A stretch of 64,000 nt of DNA, taken from Nitrospiraceae bacterium. GTDB lineage: Bacteria > Nitrospirota > Nitrospiria > Nitrospirales > UBA2166. The stretch is taken from the NCBI GenBank assembly GCA_002726235.1, contig PBSN01000008.1, positions 572,635-636,634 on the forward strand. The letters are read 5' to 3'. A program made the position numbers and the translations under genes. Shown piece after piece: positions 19,127-30,095 of this stretch; the stretch's first letter is position 1; every line of letters starts with the position of its first letter. The notes under the pieces are model-generated. The model did not search any database. It had not been told where the DNA came from and saw only the letters and a list, made by a program, of their open reading frames with translations.

Positions 19127-19875
19127 AACCTGTTATCGGCATCAGCCCAGACTTCCATTCTGGAGAGCAGGACGGTGCCATTGGTAGCCCCAGCCCAACC
19201 TATTACGTTCCCGAGCGATATATGAAGGCTGTAGAGCAGGCAGGTGCCATTCCCCTCATACTACCCTACGCCCACATAAACACTCTCCGGCCATTGTTCG
19301 CCAAACAATTGCATGGAGTGATGATGATTGGGAGTGGATCCGATCTCAATCCTCACTGCTATGGAGAACCCCCGCTTTATTCCTATCCCATCATGAGCAA
19401 GGCTCGATCAGAGTTTGATATCGCGCTCACCAAAGCCGCATGGAAAGCCAACCTGCCCTTACTCAGCATTTGCGGTGGGATGCAAACCGTCAATGTGGCA
19501 CTTGGGGGCAGCCTCATCCAAGATATCGCCACCCAACTGCCTCGAGCCAAGAACCATAAGCCAGATGGACCCGTTGCTCGCACAACACATTCCATCGCTA
19601 TTGTTCCAAAAAGCCATCTTTCAAAAATTGTTGGTCGCCGTCGCTTCCGTGTCAACAGTTGCCACCATCAGGCATTGAAGACGGTGGCTCCACAACTCAC
19701 GGTGAGTGCGGTCGCTCCAGATGGAATTATCGAGGCAATCGAGGCCCCGATGTGCACATTTTTTGTTGGGATCCAATGGCACCCAGAGCACTTGTACGAG
19801 TGCTCAGAACCAAATCAGCTAATCTTTAGTGCGTTTGTGCGTGCCTCCCGTCGCCATGCTGCCACTACGCATTAA
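19123..19875 (+). CDS. Class I glutamine amidotransferase-like hydrolase (peptidase C26, PuuD-like)
   Basis: A 250-residue cytoplasmic protein of the gamma-glutamyl-GABA hydrolase family. The catalytic nucleophile lies in [18 protein letters not shown] (Cys near residue 119) and the His-Glu pair in [11 protein letters not shown] near 220. The N-terminal [11 protein letters not shown] and [20 protein letters not shown] segments are typical of the family. These enzymes cleave gamma-glutamyl amides, for example in polyamine breakdown; the substrate here is unknown, as no polyamine genes are adjacent. Coupled to the preceding gene by an ATGA overlap. Confidence 0.85.
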   Translation: MKPVIGISPDFHSGEQDGAIGSPSPTYYVPERYMKAVEQAGAIPLILPYAHINTLRPLFAKQLHGVMMIGSGSDLNPHCYGEPPLYSYPIMSKARSEFDIALTKAAWKANLPLLSICGGMQTVNVALGGSLIQDIATQLPRAKNHKPDGPVARTTHSIAIVPKSHLSKIVGRRRFRVNSCHHQALKTVAPQLTVSAVAPDGIIEAIEAPMCTFFVGIQWHPEHLYECSEPNQLIFSAFVRASRRHAATTH

Positions 19876-19931
19876 ACTCCCACACACATGAGTTGTTTAT
19901 TCTCATACCTCCACCACGCCGATCGTACACA

Positions 19932-20756
19932 ATGACAGTGTCTTCAGGGACAGCACACTCAGCAATCACCTCATATTCGCTGGACAAGGAACCATACTAT
20001 GCTGAAGTTGGCAAAGAGGTTGAGCTATTCACCACCGCAGCAAAGCTTCGCATGCCGATCCTCCTCAAAGGACCTACCGGGTGCGGGAAATCACGATTTG
20101 TACAATCAATGGCCTACCGCCTTGAACGCCCTCTTGTCACCGTTGCCTGCCACGAGGACCTCACCGCCTCTGATCTCGTCGGACGATATTTGCTGAAGGA
20201 TGACGAGACCGTATGGATGGATGGCCCACTGAGCCTCGCCGTGAAGCACGGAGCAATCTGCTACCTAGACGAAATCGTCGAAGCAAGAAAAGATACGACG
20301 GTGCTCATTCATCCACTCACGGATGATCGACGGATCCTCCCAGTTGAAAAACGCGGAGAAACTCTCAAAGCCGCTGACAATTTCATGTTGGTGATGTCAT
20401 ACAACCCCGGGTACCAAAGTGCCATCAAAGATCTCAAACAGAGCACTCGACAGCGGTTTCTTGCCGTCGAATTCGACTATCCTCCTCGTGACCTCGAATG
20501 CCAGATTATCATTCACGAAACAGGAATTGATCCAATCATGGCAGCAAGTGTGGTCAAACTTGGAGAAAAGGTGCGAAATTTAAAACACCATGGCCTCGAT
20601 GAGGGAGTGAGCACAAGATTGCTGATTTATGCCGCAAGCCTCATTCATCAGGGCATTTCTCCGCAACAAGCGTGCGACGCAGCCATCGTCCGGCCGATGA
20701 GCGATGATGCTGAAACCCAACGTGGGCTGCATGACCTCATCGCCACTATTTTCTGA
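19932..20756 (+). CDS. AAA+ ATPase of the MoxR family, CbbQ/NirQ/NorQ type
   Basis: A 274-residue ATPase with Walker [11 protein letters not shown] near residue 48, Walker [15 protein letters not shown] near 112, a sensor region VMSYNPGYQ and the arginine-finger region [11 protein letters not shown]. The [23 protein letters not shown] loop is typical of CbbQ/NorQ proteins. These ATPases normally work with a VWA-domain partner (CbbO/NorD) to activate rubisco or nitric-oxide reductase; no such partner lies beside it here. The frame extends to a TTG at 19893, but ATG 19932 is the more likely start. It overlaps the following phosphatase gene by at least 26 nt. Confidence 0.87.
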   Translation: MTVSSGTAHSAITSYSLDKEPYYAEVGKEVELFTTAAKLRMPILLKGPTGCGKSRFVQSMAYRLERPLVTVACHEDLTASDLVGRYLLKDDETVWMDGPLSLAVKHGAICYLDEIVEARKDTTVLIHPLTDDRRILPVEKRGETLKAADNFMLVMSYNPGYQSAIKDLKQSTRQRFLAVEFDYPPRDLECQIIIHETGIDPIMAASVVKLGEKVRNLKHHGLDEGVSTRLLIYAASLIHQGISPQQACDAAIVRPMSDDAETQRGLHDLIATIF

Positions 20757-21747
20757 CCCACCCCAGTACATCGCCGGGATTGACCTCGGCACAAACACAC
20801 TACGACTCCTAATCGCGCAAACTAAATCTGACGGACGCCTGGTCGCTGTGTATTCCGATCAGGTCATTGCTCGGCTTGGCGAAGGATTACAGCACAACGG
20901 AACATTACAGGATTCGGCCATAGACCGCACGATCCAAACGCTTCAACGTTGGCATCCAATTCTCCTACAGCACGACATCAATCAACCAATTACAGTAGCC
21001 ACGAGTGCCGTGCGGGATGCCGCAAATCGCGATAAATTCCTTCAGCGCGTGCAGACAGACGTAGGATTTACGGTCGAAGTCCTTTCCGGCCACGAAGAGG
21101 CGCGACGAACGCTCATCGGTATTGCTACAGGACTCACGCCTCCTATCACCAACATACTCGCCATAGACATCGGTGGAGGAAGTACGGAGCTTATCTTCGC
21201 AAACAACGGACAATCCGATAAACTTTATTCGACTGATCTGGGTGTTGTGCGATTGACTGAGCAATTTCTCACATCCGACCCAATCCTTGATGATGAAATC
21301 AGTGCGGCGAGTTATTTTATCTTGGACCGCTTACAAATGCTTAAAACCAAGCTCGGCAACATCGGTGATACGACGTTGCTCGGAACCGCTGGAACGATTA
21401 CAACATTAGCAGCCATGGATCAAGAGCTGGCAAGCTATGACCCAAAAAAAGTTCATCAATACTGCTTGCCCCTCAAGACCATCCAGCAAATCAGAGAGAC
21501 ATGCGTTGATAAAACAATTGCAGAACGTCGAATGATGCCAGGGTTAGAGGCTGGACGAGCGGATGTGATCGTCGCCGGGATCCTCATCCTCCAACTCACC
21601 ATGGAAAACTTAGGATTTTCAAACCTTTTTGTTAGCGAATTCGGATTACGAGAAGGTATACTAGTCGATCAGATACAAAAGATTACTGGGAACCCAAGTT
21701 CCTTAGAATTGTTCGGAACCCCCCATCGAAGCGAGGGACAACCATGA
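20731..21747 (+). CDS. Ppx/GppA family phosphatase (exopolyphosphatase-like)
   Basis: A roughly 338-residue protein of the ASKHA fold, short form without the C-terminal HD domain of E. coli Ppx. It shows [18 protein letters not shown] at the start, [16 protein letters not shown] near 90, [15 protein letters not shown] near 140, and [13 protein letters not shown] near 225. Members hydrolyse terminal phosphate of polyphosphate and/or pppGpp. The ATG at 20731 places the ATPase motif at the usual distance; the frame is open to 20704. Both ends overlap neighbours, so it is in one transcript with the CbbQ-like and cupredoxin genes. Confidence 0.88.
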   Translation: MTSSPLFSDPPQYIAGIDLGTNTLRLLIAQTKSDGRLVAVYSDQVIARLGEGLQHNGTLQDSAIDRTIQTLQRWHPILLQHDINQPITVATSAVRDAANRDKFLQRVQTDVGFTVEVLSGHEEARRTLIGIATGLTPPITNILAIDIGGGSTELIFANNGQSDKLYSTDLGVVRLTEQFLTSDPILDDEISAASYFILDRLQMLKTKLGNIGDTTLLGTAGTITTLAAMDQELASYDPKKVHQYCLPLKTIQQIRETCVDKTIAERRMMPGLEAGRADVIVAGILILQLTMENLGFSNLFVSEFGLREGILVDQIQKITGNPSSLELFGTPHRSEGQP

Positions 21748-22130
21748 TACGCGTATTCTACAGACCTTCGACTCAGCTTTTGATTCTTTTCTCCATCATC
21801 GTAATATTTTTCTTTGCTGAAAGTGCATCATCCCAAAACTCTCATGAGGAGTTTACCGTTGTTACGACGGTGAATGGCTTTACCCCCGATGTCATCGAAG
21901 TTCCACGTGGAAGCGAGGTTCGATTAATTTTCACGACACCCGATACGGAACATTCGGTTACACCATCCGCATTTGGCGTGGAAAAAACCATGATCCTGCC
22001 AGGCGGCAAAACAGTCATTGAATTCACAGCAAAAGAATCCGGCACATTTAAACTCGGCTGCACAACACTCTGCTCCTATCGCCACTTCCTCTTCATGCGG
22101 CCGGTGCTGTTTGTTGTGGTAGCACCCTAA
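21744..22130 (+). CDS. Exported cupredoxin with a CuA-like motif
   Basis: A 128-residue protein with a signal or anchor segment (LLILFSIIVIFFFAES) and one cupredoxin domain. Candidate copper ligands are His70 (TEHSV), Cys106, Cys110, His114 and Met118 in CTTLCSYRHFLFM. This matches the CuA layout of cytochrome oxidase subunit II (Cx3Cx3HxxM), except that Met is four residues after His instead of three. It may be a soluble electron carrier or copper-handling protein of the periplasm. The start overlaps the phosphatase stop (ATGA). Confidence 0.82.
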   Translation: MIRVFYRPSTQLLILFSIIVIFFFAESASSQNSHEEFTVVTTVNGFTPDVIEVPRGSEVRLIFTTPDTEHSVTPSAFGVEKTMILPGGKTVIEFTAKESGTFKLGCTTLCSYRHFLFMRPVLFVVVAP

Positions 22131-22462
22131 CCCAGACTAACCCAATCGCCATCTGCGTACTTGTCGGCATAGATATGTCGCTGAGGCCGATACCCTCACA
22201 GCCTCTGATTCCGCGACGCCTCGCCGGCGATAGATAGGTGCCGCCTCAGCATCGCAACAATCCCATTCCGACGATGTCCGGCTTTCTTCAGGCTGTTCAA
22301 TCTGGTATCGTCCCTCTCAAGTGCGTTGCGTGTCCCCTCTCATATGAGTTGAATTCGTGAGGTTGTCACAGAATACCCAGCTTAATGAGAGAGGTGAGAC
22401 GTGTTGAAAAAACTGGCCAGGTTGCTTGACGGGAGTCATTGGTCGTACAGAAGAGGTGATAC
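22131..22462 (+). other. Intergenic region before the radical SAM gene
   Basis: About 330 nt with no supported gene. GTGTTGAAAAAACTGGCCAG at 22401-22420 resembles one end of the palindromic intergenic elements seen at 41263, 49791 and 53986. It may therefore be a solitary remnant marking the left border of the AT-rich radical SAM insert. Confidence 0.4.
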
Positions 22463-24028
22463 ATGGCTTTGAAAGTAATGTTCATATATCCGAACCATAA
22501 AGGAATGAATATGCTTCCTCCAGGCATCGCTCTTTTGTCAGCGTGTCTGAAGATGGAGGGTTTTAACGTCGAACTTTTTGACACTACATATTACGATACA
22601 ATTGATGGATCAGCGGTTGACTCAGACAAGTCAAAATCTGATCGGCTGATGGCTCGATCCTATACTATGCCTTCACCTGTAGCTCAACTCACCACGACAC
22701 TTAAATGTTCGGATGTGTACGAAGACTTCCTAAAGGCAGTAACAACATTTGAGCCTGATCTTTTGGCTTTATCCGCAACAGAGGACATGTTTTTGCTAGG
22801 CATGCGCCTTTTAACGAAAGTCCAACACTTAAAGATTCTAACAATCGCGGGTGGAGTATTTCCAACATTTGCTCCGGAAGTAGTATTGAGTTATCCCGAA
22901 ATTAGTATTGTTTGTAAGGGAGAAGGAGAAGATGCGCTGATAGAATTGTGCCGGCGACTTGAGACGGGAAAAGAGTATGACGATATAAACAATCTCTGGG
23001 TTCGGAAAAGGGATGGCAGCATTAGGAAAAATCCCACTAAAATGACTGACATGGACAAGAATCCCCTTATTGACATGACCATTTTTGAGGAAGCTCGTTT
23101 CTATCGCCCTATGGGAGGAAAAGTCTATAGGATGTTTCCAGTAGAAACGCACCGCGGGTGTCCTTATCCATGTACATTCTGTAATTCTCCAACTCAAATG
23201 GAGCTGTATCGAGCTGAAGAAGGAAAGTCTTATTTGCGTCGAAAAAGTTTCGATAATATGAAACGCGAGTTACTCTTTTATAAAAATGAAATGAAAGCAG
23301 AGTATTTATATTTTTGGGCGGATACATTTTTTTCATGGAAACAGGGGGAATTTGAAGAATTTGCGGAGCTTTACAAAGAAATTGGTCTTCCTTTCTGGTG
23401 CCAGACGAGAGTAGAAACAGTGAATAAGCGCCGACTACAAGTACTACGGGATATTGGGTGTGCCAGAATCTCGTTCGGTCTTGAACATGGAAATGATGAA
23501 TTTAGAAAAAAGCATATACGAAGGCATATGTCGAACGATGTTGTCATTCGATCATTTGAACTTACCAAAGAAGTAGGAATTCCATTTAGCGTTAACAATA
23601 TTATTGGGTTTCCTCATGAGACTTACGAACTGGCATTTGACACAGTCCGGCTTAATCGTCAATTTGATGCCGATGATAGAAATGCTTACCCTTATACTCC
23701 ATTTACCGGGACACCAATGAGAGATGATTGTGAAAAACTTGGTTTTCTGAAAAAGGGAGACATAGTAAATTCTTTGGTAGCCGGAAGTTCTATTTTAGAT
23801 ATGCCGCAGTTTCCTGCGAAGCAAGTGCAGGGGCTTATTAAGACATTTAATATGTATGTGAAGTTTCCAGAATCAAGATGGCCTGAGATCAAGAGAGCAG
23901 AAGAGGATTCTTCCACAGGAGAGAAATTATATTCAGAACTTAAAAAAGAATTCATGGAAACATTTTGGAATGAAGACAATACTAGTTTTGAGGAATCGAG
24001 TGCAAATCATCCAATGAACACTACGTAG
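22463..24028 (+). CDS. Radical SAM protein with N-terminal B12-binding-type domain
   Basis: A 521-residue protein. The N-terminus (about 1-190) is a cobalamin-binding-like Rossmann domain (KVMFIYPNHKG, LKILTIAGGVFPTFAPEVVL, IVCKGEGEDALIEL) without the DxHxxG histidine, as in most class B radical SAM enzymes. The radical SAM core follows, with the cluster motif RGCPYPCTFC (Cys233, Cys237, Cys240), then YFWADTFFSW and RISFGLEHGNDEFRKKHIRR. Substrate and product are unknown; possibilities include methylation or ring rearrangement of a lipid, sugar or peptide. Codon use is distinctly AT-rich (long A/T runs, near 40% GC by eye) compared with its neighbours, suggesting horizontal transfer. No partner gene accompanies it. 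Confidence 0.85.
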   Translation: MALKVMFIYPNHKGMNMLPPGIALLSACLKMEGFNVELFDTTYYDTIDGSAVDSDKSKSDRLMARSYTMPSPVAQLTTTLKCSDVYEDFLKAVTTFEPDLLALSATEDMFLLGMRLLTKVQHLKILTIAGGVFPTFAPEVVLSYPEISIVCKGEGEDALIELCRRLETGKEYDDINNLWVRKRDGSIRKNPTKMTDMDKNPLIDMTIFEEARFYRPMGGKVYRMFPVETHRGCPYPCTFCNSPTQMELYRAEEGKSYLRRKSFDNMKRELLFYKNEMKAEYLYFWADTFFSWKQGEFEEFAELYKEIGLPFWCQTRVETVNKRRLQVLRDIGCARISFGLEHGNDEFRKKHIRRHMSNDVVIRSFELTKEVGIPFSVNNIIGFPHETYELAFDTVRLNRQFDADDRNAYPYTPFTGTPMRDDCEKLGFLKKGDIVNSLVAGSSILDMPQFPAKQVQGLIKTFNMYVKFPESRWPEIKRAEEDSSTGEKLYSELKKEFMETFWNEDNTSFEESSANHPMNTT

Positions 24029-24084
24029 CAAGTAGAAGCTTTTGGTCTGATATACGTGATGTAGCATCGGATATCGCGGCGAGC

Positions 24085-27000
24085 TTATGTCTCGTAGGCG
24101 ATGATAGGGGAAAGCCACCGTTCCAGTTCTGAAACCTTCATTCCTTTTCTTATTGCCAAATCTTCTACTTGATCCCGACCAATTTTTCCCGTGCCGAAAT
24201 ACCTGGCTTCGGGATGAGAGAAATAAAACCCGCTGACAGATGCCGCGGGGAGCATGGCAAAACTCTCAGTCAGGCGAATCCCAGTGTGTTTCTCAGTCTC
24301 CAATAGTTTCCAGAGGAGTGCCTTTTCGCTGTGGTCTGGGCAAGCGGGATAGCCAGGTGCTGGTCGAATTCCCCGATACTCCTCTCCGATCAACTTTTCA
24401 TTTGACAGGTTCTCATCGTGAACATACCCCCAAAATTCTTTTCTGACACGCTCATGCATATGTTCAGCAAAGGCCTCGGCCAAGCGATCTGCAATGGCTT
24501 TGATCAGGATGACACTGTAGTCATCATGCGCTTGCTCAAATTTTGTGACAATGGAATCGATACCAATACCTGTGGTGACGGCAAACGCCCCAATATAATC
24601 TTCTGTGCCGCTACTTCTCGGAGCAATAAGGTCCGCTAAACACTGGTTTGGACTATCTTTGAGTCGTGTCATCTGCTGGCGAATGTGATGCAGGGTTACC
24701 AAAACCGTCGAGCGGTTCTCGTCGGTGTAAACCTCGATATCATCGTCCCCACACAGGTTTGCCGGGAAGAATCCCAGCACTGCACGAGCAATGAGCCATT
24801 TCTCGCCAACGATGCGATCCAGCATGGTTTGCGCGTCTTCATAGAGTTTCTTGGCCACTTTTCCTACAGTGGGATCTTCAAGAATTGCAGGAAACCGCCC
24901 TGGAAGTTCCCAGGTCTGGAAGAATGGTGTCCAATCGATTCTCCCTAGTAAATCCTTTAGCGGGTAATCCTTAAATGGTTTTACGCCAAGAATGTTTGGT
25001 TTTGGAGGCTGATAGATCTTCCAATCTGTTTTCAGTCTATTGGCTCGTGCTGCTTTGATGGAGACAAGCCTGACCTTTTGCGTACGATTCGCATGCTGTT
25101 CTCGCTTAGCCTCATATTCTTCTTTCACTTTTGCGACAAAGTCATTTTGTGCGTTCGTAGATAATAATTGGTGTACGACACCCACCGTGCGAGAGGCATC
25201 TTTCACGTATACGGCTGGACCGTGATATTGGGGATCAATTTTTACCGCGGTATGTGCGATGGACGTTGTTGCTCCACCAATGAGCAATGGGATTTTAAAT
25301 CCGATCCGATCCATTTCGCTTGCGACATGGATCATTTCATCTAATGACGGTGTAATGAGTCCGGATAGTCCGATAATGTCAGCGTTCTCTTTCCAAGCGG
25401 TGTCGAGAATTCGCTCGCATGGAACCATTACACCAAGGTCGATCACCTCATAGTTGTTGCATTGCAAAACAACACCAACAATATTCTTTCCAATATCGTG
25501 TACATCCCCTTTGACGGTCGCGAGAAGCACCTTCCCTTTTGATCGATTTTCGGCTAATTGATCGGCTTTAATAAAGGGATCAAGATAGTTCACCGCTTTT
25601 TTCATGACTCGGGCAGATTTAACTACCTGAGGAAGAAACATCTTTCCAGATCCAAAGAGATCACCGACAACGTTCATCCCATCCATAAGCGGTCCCTCGA
25701 TGACCTGAATAGGGCGGTCTGCCTCTTGACGTGCCTGTTCCGTATCTTCTTCAATATAATCCGTAATGCCCTTGACCAAAGCATGTTCAAGGCGTTTTTC
25801 GGTTGGCCACTGGCGCCATAATGGGTCTTCTTGTTTCTGCGCTTGATCCCCGGAGTCTTTATATCGGTCCGCAATTTCCAGAAGACGTTCAGTAGCATCA
25901 GGGCGGCGGTTCAATACAACATCCTCGATACGCTCACGTAACTCGTCTTCGATGTCTTCATAAACTGTGAGTTGTCCTGGGTTTACAATGCCCATAGTCA
26001 TACCAGCATCAATCGCATGATACAGAAACACGGAATGCATGGCCTCTCGTAAAAGATTGTTCCCGCGGAACGAGAAGGAAAAATTTGACACTCCACCGCT
26101 AACCATCGCATGGGGTAAGGTGGCCTTAATTTCCCGTGTGGCCTCGATAAAGTCCACACCATAATTATTGTGTTCCTCAATCCCCGTCGCAACCGCAAAG
26201 ATATTCGGATCAAAAATAATATCCTCTGCAGGAAACCCAACCTGCTCCGTAAGAATCTTATAGGCTCGACAACAGATCTGAATTTTGTGTTCTTTCGTTG
26301 CGGCTTGCCCATGCTCATCAAAGGCCATGACGATGGCTGCCGCCCCATAATGGCGAATCTTCTTTGCTCGCTCAATGAAGAACTCTTCCCCATCTTTGAG
26401 GCTGATGGAGTTGACCACTGATTTTCCTTGAACGCATTTCAATCCCTCCTCAATAACCTCCCATTTCGAAGAGTCGATCATGATCGGGACACGCGCAATG
26501 TCAGGCTCGGACGCAATTAGGCGAAGAAATGTCCCCATGGCCTGTTTCGAATCCAGCATGCCTTCATCCATGTTGACATCGGTGAGTTGCGCGCCGGCTA
26601 CGACTTGGTCACGTGCGACATTTAAGGCAATTTCATACTGATCGGCTTTGATCAATTTACGAAATTTGGCAGAGCCTGTGACATTTGTTCGTTCTCCGAC
26701 ATTCACAAACAATGAGTCCGGGGAAATGGCCAGAGGTTCTAAACCACTTAACCGGCAAGCGTTCGGCAATTTTGGAATGACGCGTGGTGGTATACCTTTG
26801 ATAGCTTCGGCAATGGCCGTAATATATTCTGGTCGTGTGCCACAACAGCCACCGACAATATTCAACAGACCCGTTTGAGCGAATTCTTTTATGAAGGAAG
26901 CCATCTCGTCTGGCGTTTGGTCGTATTCACCAAATTCATTGGGAAGGCCAGCATTCGGATGGGCACTTACATGGGTATCGGCGATATGAGCAAGTTCTTG

Positions 27001-27759
27001 CATATATGGCCTAAGTTGTGCTGCTCCTAGCGCGCAATTTAGACCGACAGAAATTGGATTGACGTGACGCACTGAATTCCAGAACGCTTCGGTGGTTTGG
27101 CCGGAGAGAGTGCGTCCCGAAGCATCGGTAATGGTTCCAGAAATCATGATGGGTAGCGGATCATTTCTCCCATCATTAAATTGAGCCATGGCATAGAGAG
27201 CCGCCTTAGCATTCAGGGTATCAAAAATCGTTTCGACGAGAATAAGGTCGACTCCTCCTGCAACAAGTGCGCGGATCGCTTCAGCATATGTGGCAACAAG
27301 TTCGTCAAAAGAAACGTTTCGAAAACCTGGATTATTTACATCAGGCGACATCGTCGCGGTCCGGTTGGTAGGCCCGAGTACACCGGCAACAAAACGCATC
27401 TGCCCAGTGTGGTTGGCCACCTCATCAGCTGTGTTCCTCGCTAACGTTGCCGCTTCAAAATTCAACTCGTACACAAGATGTTCCATCTGATAGTCAGCCA
27501 TCGAAATAGAATTGGAGTTGAAGGTATTCGTCTCGATGATATCGGCTCCCGCCTCATAATAGGCACGGTGAATTGCCGCAATGATCTTTGGCTGGGTAAG
27601 CACCAAGAGATCATTGTTTCCCTTAAGATCACAGGGATGCTTTGCGAACCGCTGACCACGAAAGTCCTGTTCCTCAAGGATGTGACCTTGAATCATAGTG
27701 CCCATGGCACCATCAAGAATGACGATGCGCTGACTAAGGAGATGTATGAGTTGTTCCAT
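24085..27759 (-). CDS. metH: Cobalamin-dependent methionine synthase
   Basis: Transfers methyl from methyltetrahydrofolate to homocysteine via cobalamin. All modules are visible in order: homocysteine domain ([14 protein letters not shown]; zinc Cys in [11 protein letters not shown]), pterin domain ([18 protein letters not shown]), B12 cap, B12 domain ([16 protein letters not shown], His ligand), and a C-terminal AdoMet reactivation domain ([17 protein letters not shown]). Starting at MEQLIHLL (27759) gives about 1224 residues, normal for MetH; the frame extends to 27807. No cobalamin or SAM riboswitch was recognised in the 200 nt upstream. The gene stands alone between a possibly transferred gene and a cupin gene. 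Confidence 0.95.
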   Translation of the reverse strand: MEQLIHLLSQRIVILDGAMGTMIQGHILEEQDFRGQRFAKHPCDLKGNNDLLVLTQPKIIAAIHRAYYEAGADIIETNTFNSNSISMADYQMEHLVYELNFEAATLARNTADEVANHTGQMRFVAGVLGPTNRTATMSPDVNNPGFRNVSFDELVATYAEAIRALVAGGVDLILVETIFDTLNAKAALYAMAQFNDGRNDPLPIMISGTITDASGRTLSGQTTEAFWNSVRHVNPISVGLNCALGAAQLRPYMQELAHIADTHVSAHPNAGLPNEFGEYDQTPDEMASFIKEFAQTGLLNIVGGCCGTRPEYITAIAEAIKGIPPRVIPKLPNACRLSGLEPLAISPDSLFVNVGERTNVTGSAKFRKLIKADQYEIALNVARDQVVAGAQLTDVNMDEGMLDSKQAMGTFLRLIASEPDIARVPIMIDSSKWEVIEEGLKCVQGKSVVNSISLKDGEEFFIERAKKIRHYGAAAIVMAFDEHGQAATKEHKIQICCRAYKILTEQVGFPAEDIIFDPNIFAVATGIEEHNNYGVDFIEATREIKATLPHAMVSGGVSNFSFSFRGNNLLREAMHSVFLYHAIDAGMTMGIVNPGQLTVYEDIEDELRERIEDVVLNRRPDATERLLEIADRYKDSGDQAQKQEDPLWRQWPTEKRLEHALVKGITDYIEEDTEQARQEADRPIQVIEGPLMDGMNVVGDLFGSGKMFLPQVVKSARVMKKAVNYLDPFIKADQLAENRSKGKVLLATVKGDVHDIGKNIVGVVLQCNNYEVIDLGVMVPCERILDTAWKENADIIGLSGLITPSLDEMIHVASEMDRIGFKIPLLIGGATTSIAHTAVKIDPQYHGPAVYVKDASRTVGVVHQLLSTNAQNDFVAKVKEEYEAKREQHANRTQKVRLVSIKAARANRLKTDWKIYQPPKPNILGVKPFKDYPLKDLLGRIDWTPFFQTWELPGRFPAILEDPTVGKVAKKLYEDAQTMLDRIVGEKWLIARAVLGFFPANLCGDDDIEVYTDENRSTVLVTLHHIRQQMTRLKDSPNQCLADLIAPRSSGTEDYIGAFAVTTGIGIDSIVTKFEQAHDDYSVILIKAIADRLAEAFAEHMHERVRKEFWGYVHDENLSNEKLIGEEYRGIRPAPGYPACPDHSEKALLWKLLETEKHTGIRLTESFAMLPAASVSGFYFSHPEARYFGTGKIGRDQVEDLAIRKGMKVSELERWLSPIIAYET

Positions 27760-28028
27760 GCGGTTGTTCATATTGCTACTAGCTACTTCCTGTCTACCTA
27801 TAATCAATTAGCATATTCTTCATCAAGGTGTTGTGATGCAACGTTGGTTGCCATCGCCGATACTCCCCCTTGGCTGGAGGTAAGCGACACCAGCCCAAGC
27901 TTGGCGAAATCGCTAACCTGATTCTTATCTTTGTACTGTACTGTGTGAATGAATTCAGTTTTCACGCCACAACGATCGCGTTTCACCGGGTTGTGTCATA
28001 GCGGCATTACTACTCCTGTTCGCCAGCA

Positions 28029-28451
28029 TCATGGGTATTCTACGACTCGTCTATCTTTCCCATCAAACGGCGGGGTAAAGATTGCATAAGCTTGAGTTGG
28101 ATCTTGGCCAATATTTTTAGCCCAATGCAAAACACCTCGTGGAATCTTGATAAGATCGCCTGGACCCATCGATATCGCATGATCCTTAAAATTGACAGTG
28201 CTCGTTCCCGAAAGAATGAAGACCGTTAAATCGTGGCGATCGTGAATATGGGGTGACTCGGCTCCCTTGAGACGGACCAAATGGAAACTGGCTTCCGCCG
28301 TCGCTCTAAGATTTTTCACCGCAACATCGCTGGTGAGCTCATCTTGGCTCCATTGCACATTTGGGCTAGTTTTATTACTCTCTGCCACACTTGCATGGGG
28401 CAGGAGAAAAATAACAGCAGTCACAGGAAGCAGTAAAAATCTTGTTTTCAT
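28029..28451 (-). CDS. Exported single-domain cupin protein
   Basis: A 140-residue protein starting MKTRFLLLPVTAVIFLLP with a clear signal peptide (cleavage near SVAES), then one cupin barrel. Motif 1 is SPHIHDRHDLTVFILSGTST (metal His, His, with Asp/Glu-like positions) and motif 2 is MGPGDLIKIPRGVLHWAKN. The frame extends upstream to 28637, but that would run into the divergent transporter gene, so the signal-peptide start is preferred. Cupins of this kind bind metals or small ligands; function unknown. It is divergent from the NRAMP-like transporter across about 100 nt, hinting at shared control. Confidence 0.8.
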   Translation of the reverse strand: MKTRFLLLPVTAVIFLLPHASVAESNKTSPNVQWSQDELTSDVAVKNLRATAEASFHLVRLKGAESPHIHDRHDLTVFILSGTSTVNFKDHAISMGPGDLIKIPRGVLHWAKNIGQDPTQAYAIFTPPFDGKDRRVVEYP

Positions 28452-28552
28452 AACTAGTTGCAAACTAACAACAAATAATAACTTTAGGTTAATCCTCCTC
28501 ATCCCAAGTTCTGTGGTGTTCGAGGGTAGCCCCTCCAGATATAACACAAACC

Positions 28553-29848
28553 ATGCTGAAGTTGCAGGCAACAAGTACTGTTTATGCCCAGTTTTGGAAA
28601 TGTTTTGGGCCTGGGTTACTGTTTGCGGGATCCTCAATCGGAGTCTCTCATCTGATCCAATCGACCAGGGCGGGTGCGATGGCGGGATTAGCCCTCTCTG
28701 GAGTCATTCTTTGTGCCATCGTCCTTAAATACCCCTTCTTCGAATTTGCGCCTCGCTATACCGCTGCAACCGGTCGCAGTCTCATCGAGGGCTATCGACG
28801 CATCGGACGCTGGGCTCTCTGGACCTATGTCTTGTTCACCGTATTTTCATCTATCATCATCCAAACGGCGGTGATATTGTTTACCAGTTATCTCTTGCAG
28901 TTTGTCTTTGGATTGAGCTTCTCCCTATCAATGATTGGGGGAATGTTGTGTCTCGTGTGTGGCCTACTTCTCTGGATTGGTCGTTTTCAGATTCTGGACA
29001 AGAGCATCAAGGTCATCCTGTTGCTGCTTGCCTGTTCCACACTAGCCGCCGCTGTGATGATAGTGCCACGAGTCGACTTCTCGACCGCTGGACTCTGGGT
29101 ATTCGACGGTGCCGAGTTGATTGTTCCTCTCGGATTCCTTCTCGCACTGATCGGATGGATGCCGACAGCGATCGATCTGTCGGTATGGAGTTCCCTGTGG
29201 ACACTGGCAAAAAACAGGGCATCAGGAGTCACAACTAATGTGGCCACGGCGCGACTTGATTTCCAGATTGGCTATTTTGGAACCGGTATTGCTGCATTCG
29301 CATTTGTCATCATCGGAGCAGGTGTCATGCATAGCACTGGCGAAACCTTGAGCGCAAAAGGAACCGTGTTTTCAACTCAACTAATCAACCTGTATACCAT
29401 AGCACTTGGCGAGTGGATTCAACCGATTGTGATCGTCGCCGTACTCACGACCATGCTCTCAACGTCATTGACCGTTGTGGATGGATTTCCGCGGGCACTC
29501 GACCATGCTATTCGAAACCTTAAGTTCCCAAACAGGCAAGATCAACTGTACGGCCAGATTGGACCATTGTACTGGATTATTCTGGTGATCCTTGCCGTAC
29601 TCACTGTTGTGGCACTTGAGATTTTCAGCGGCAACATGACCACAATGGTTGACTTTGCGACTATCATGTCGTTTCTGACGGCTCCGATACTAGGCTATCT
29701 GAACTTGCGGGCAGTATGTTCGGACGATGTTCCACCGGAGCACCAGCCTGGACCTGCCATGCGAATGTTATCATACGCGGGATTACTGTTTATGGGTGTA
29801 CTCGCATTAACCTACATCGGGTTTCGGGTATACGGTAGCAGCGTCTAA
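28553..29848 (+). CDS. NRAMP-superfamily transporter with non-canonical metal-site motifs
   Basis: A 431-residue, about 11-helix protein that aligns with the NRAMP pattern: GPGLLFAGSSIGVSHL in helix 1, KYPFFEFAPRYTAATGRSLI in helix 3, and LIGWMPTAIDLSVWSSLW in helix 6. The canonical metal-binding DPGN (helix 1) and MPHN (helix 6) motifs are replaced by GSSIG/SHLIQ and MPTAIDLS. It is therefore a divergent subgroup whose substrate is unlikely to be simply Mn2+/Fe2+. RAMP-like charge at RAGAMAG is retained. Divergent from the cupin gene. Confidence 0.8.
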   Translation: MLKLQATSTVYAQFWKCFGPGLLFAGSSIGVSHLIQSTRAGAMAGLALSGVILCAIVLKYPFFEFAPRYTAATGRSLIEGYRRIGRWALWTYVLFTVFSSIIIQTAVILFTSYLLQFVFGLSFSLSMIGGMLCLVCGLLLWIGRFQILDKSIKVILLLLACSTLAAAVMIVPRVDFSTAGLWVFDGAELIVPLGFLLALIGWMPTAIDLSVWSSLWTLAKNRASGVTTNVATARLDFQIGYFGTGIAAFAFVIIGAGVMHSTGETLSAKGTVFSTQLINLYTIALGEWIQPIVIVAVLTTMLSTSLTVVDGFPRALDHAIRNLKFPNRQDQLYGQIGPLYWIILVILAVLTVVALEIFSGNMTTMVDFATIMSFLTAPILGYLNLRAVCSDDVPPEHQPGPAMRMLSYAGLLFMGVLALTYIGFRVYGSSV

Positions 29849-30095
29849 ATAGACCGCCGAACCTTATCAGAGGAAATTAACAACATTGGGTTTCGTGATA
29901 AAATTCACAGCGAGGCTGAAACCCTGATCCGCCATACACACGATTTGCCTATAACGTCCGATAACGTGGAGTAAGGTGGTGACATATAGCCTTGCCTTTG
30001 TAGACATAATATTGCAGGATACGAGACCGTTTATGACGTTTTAAGATGAGAAATATATGTTCGTTTAGGTCCGTAATTAAGGAGGAATAAGTGTA

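Noticed and set aside
27760-28028. Cobalamin, SAM or SAH riboswitch upstream of metH
   Set aside because: I looked for the conserved cobalamin-box, SAM-I and SAH core sequences on the minus strand and found none.
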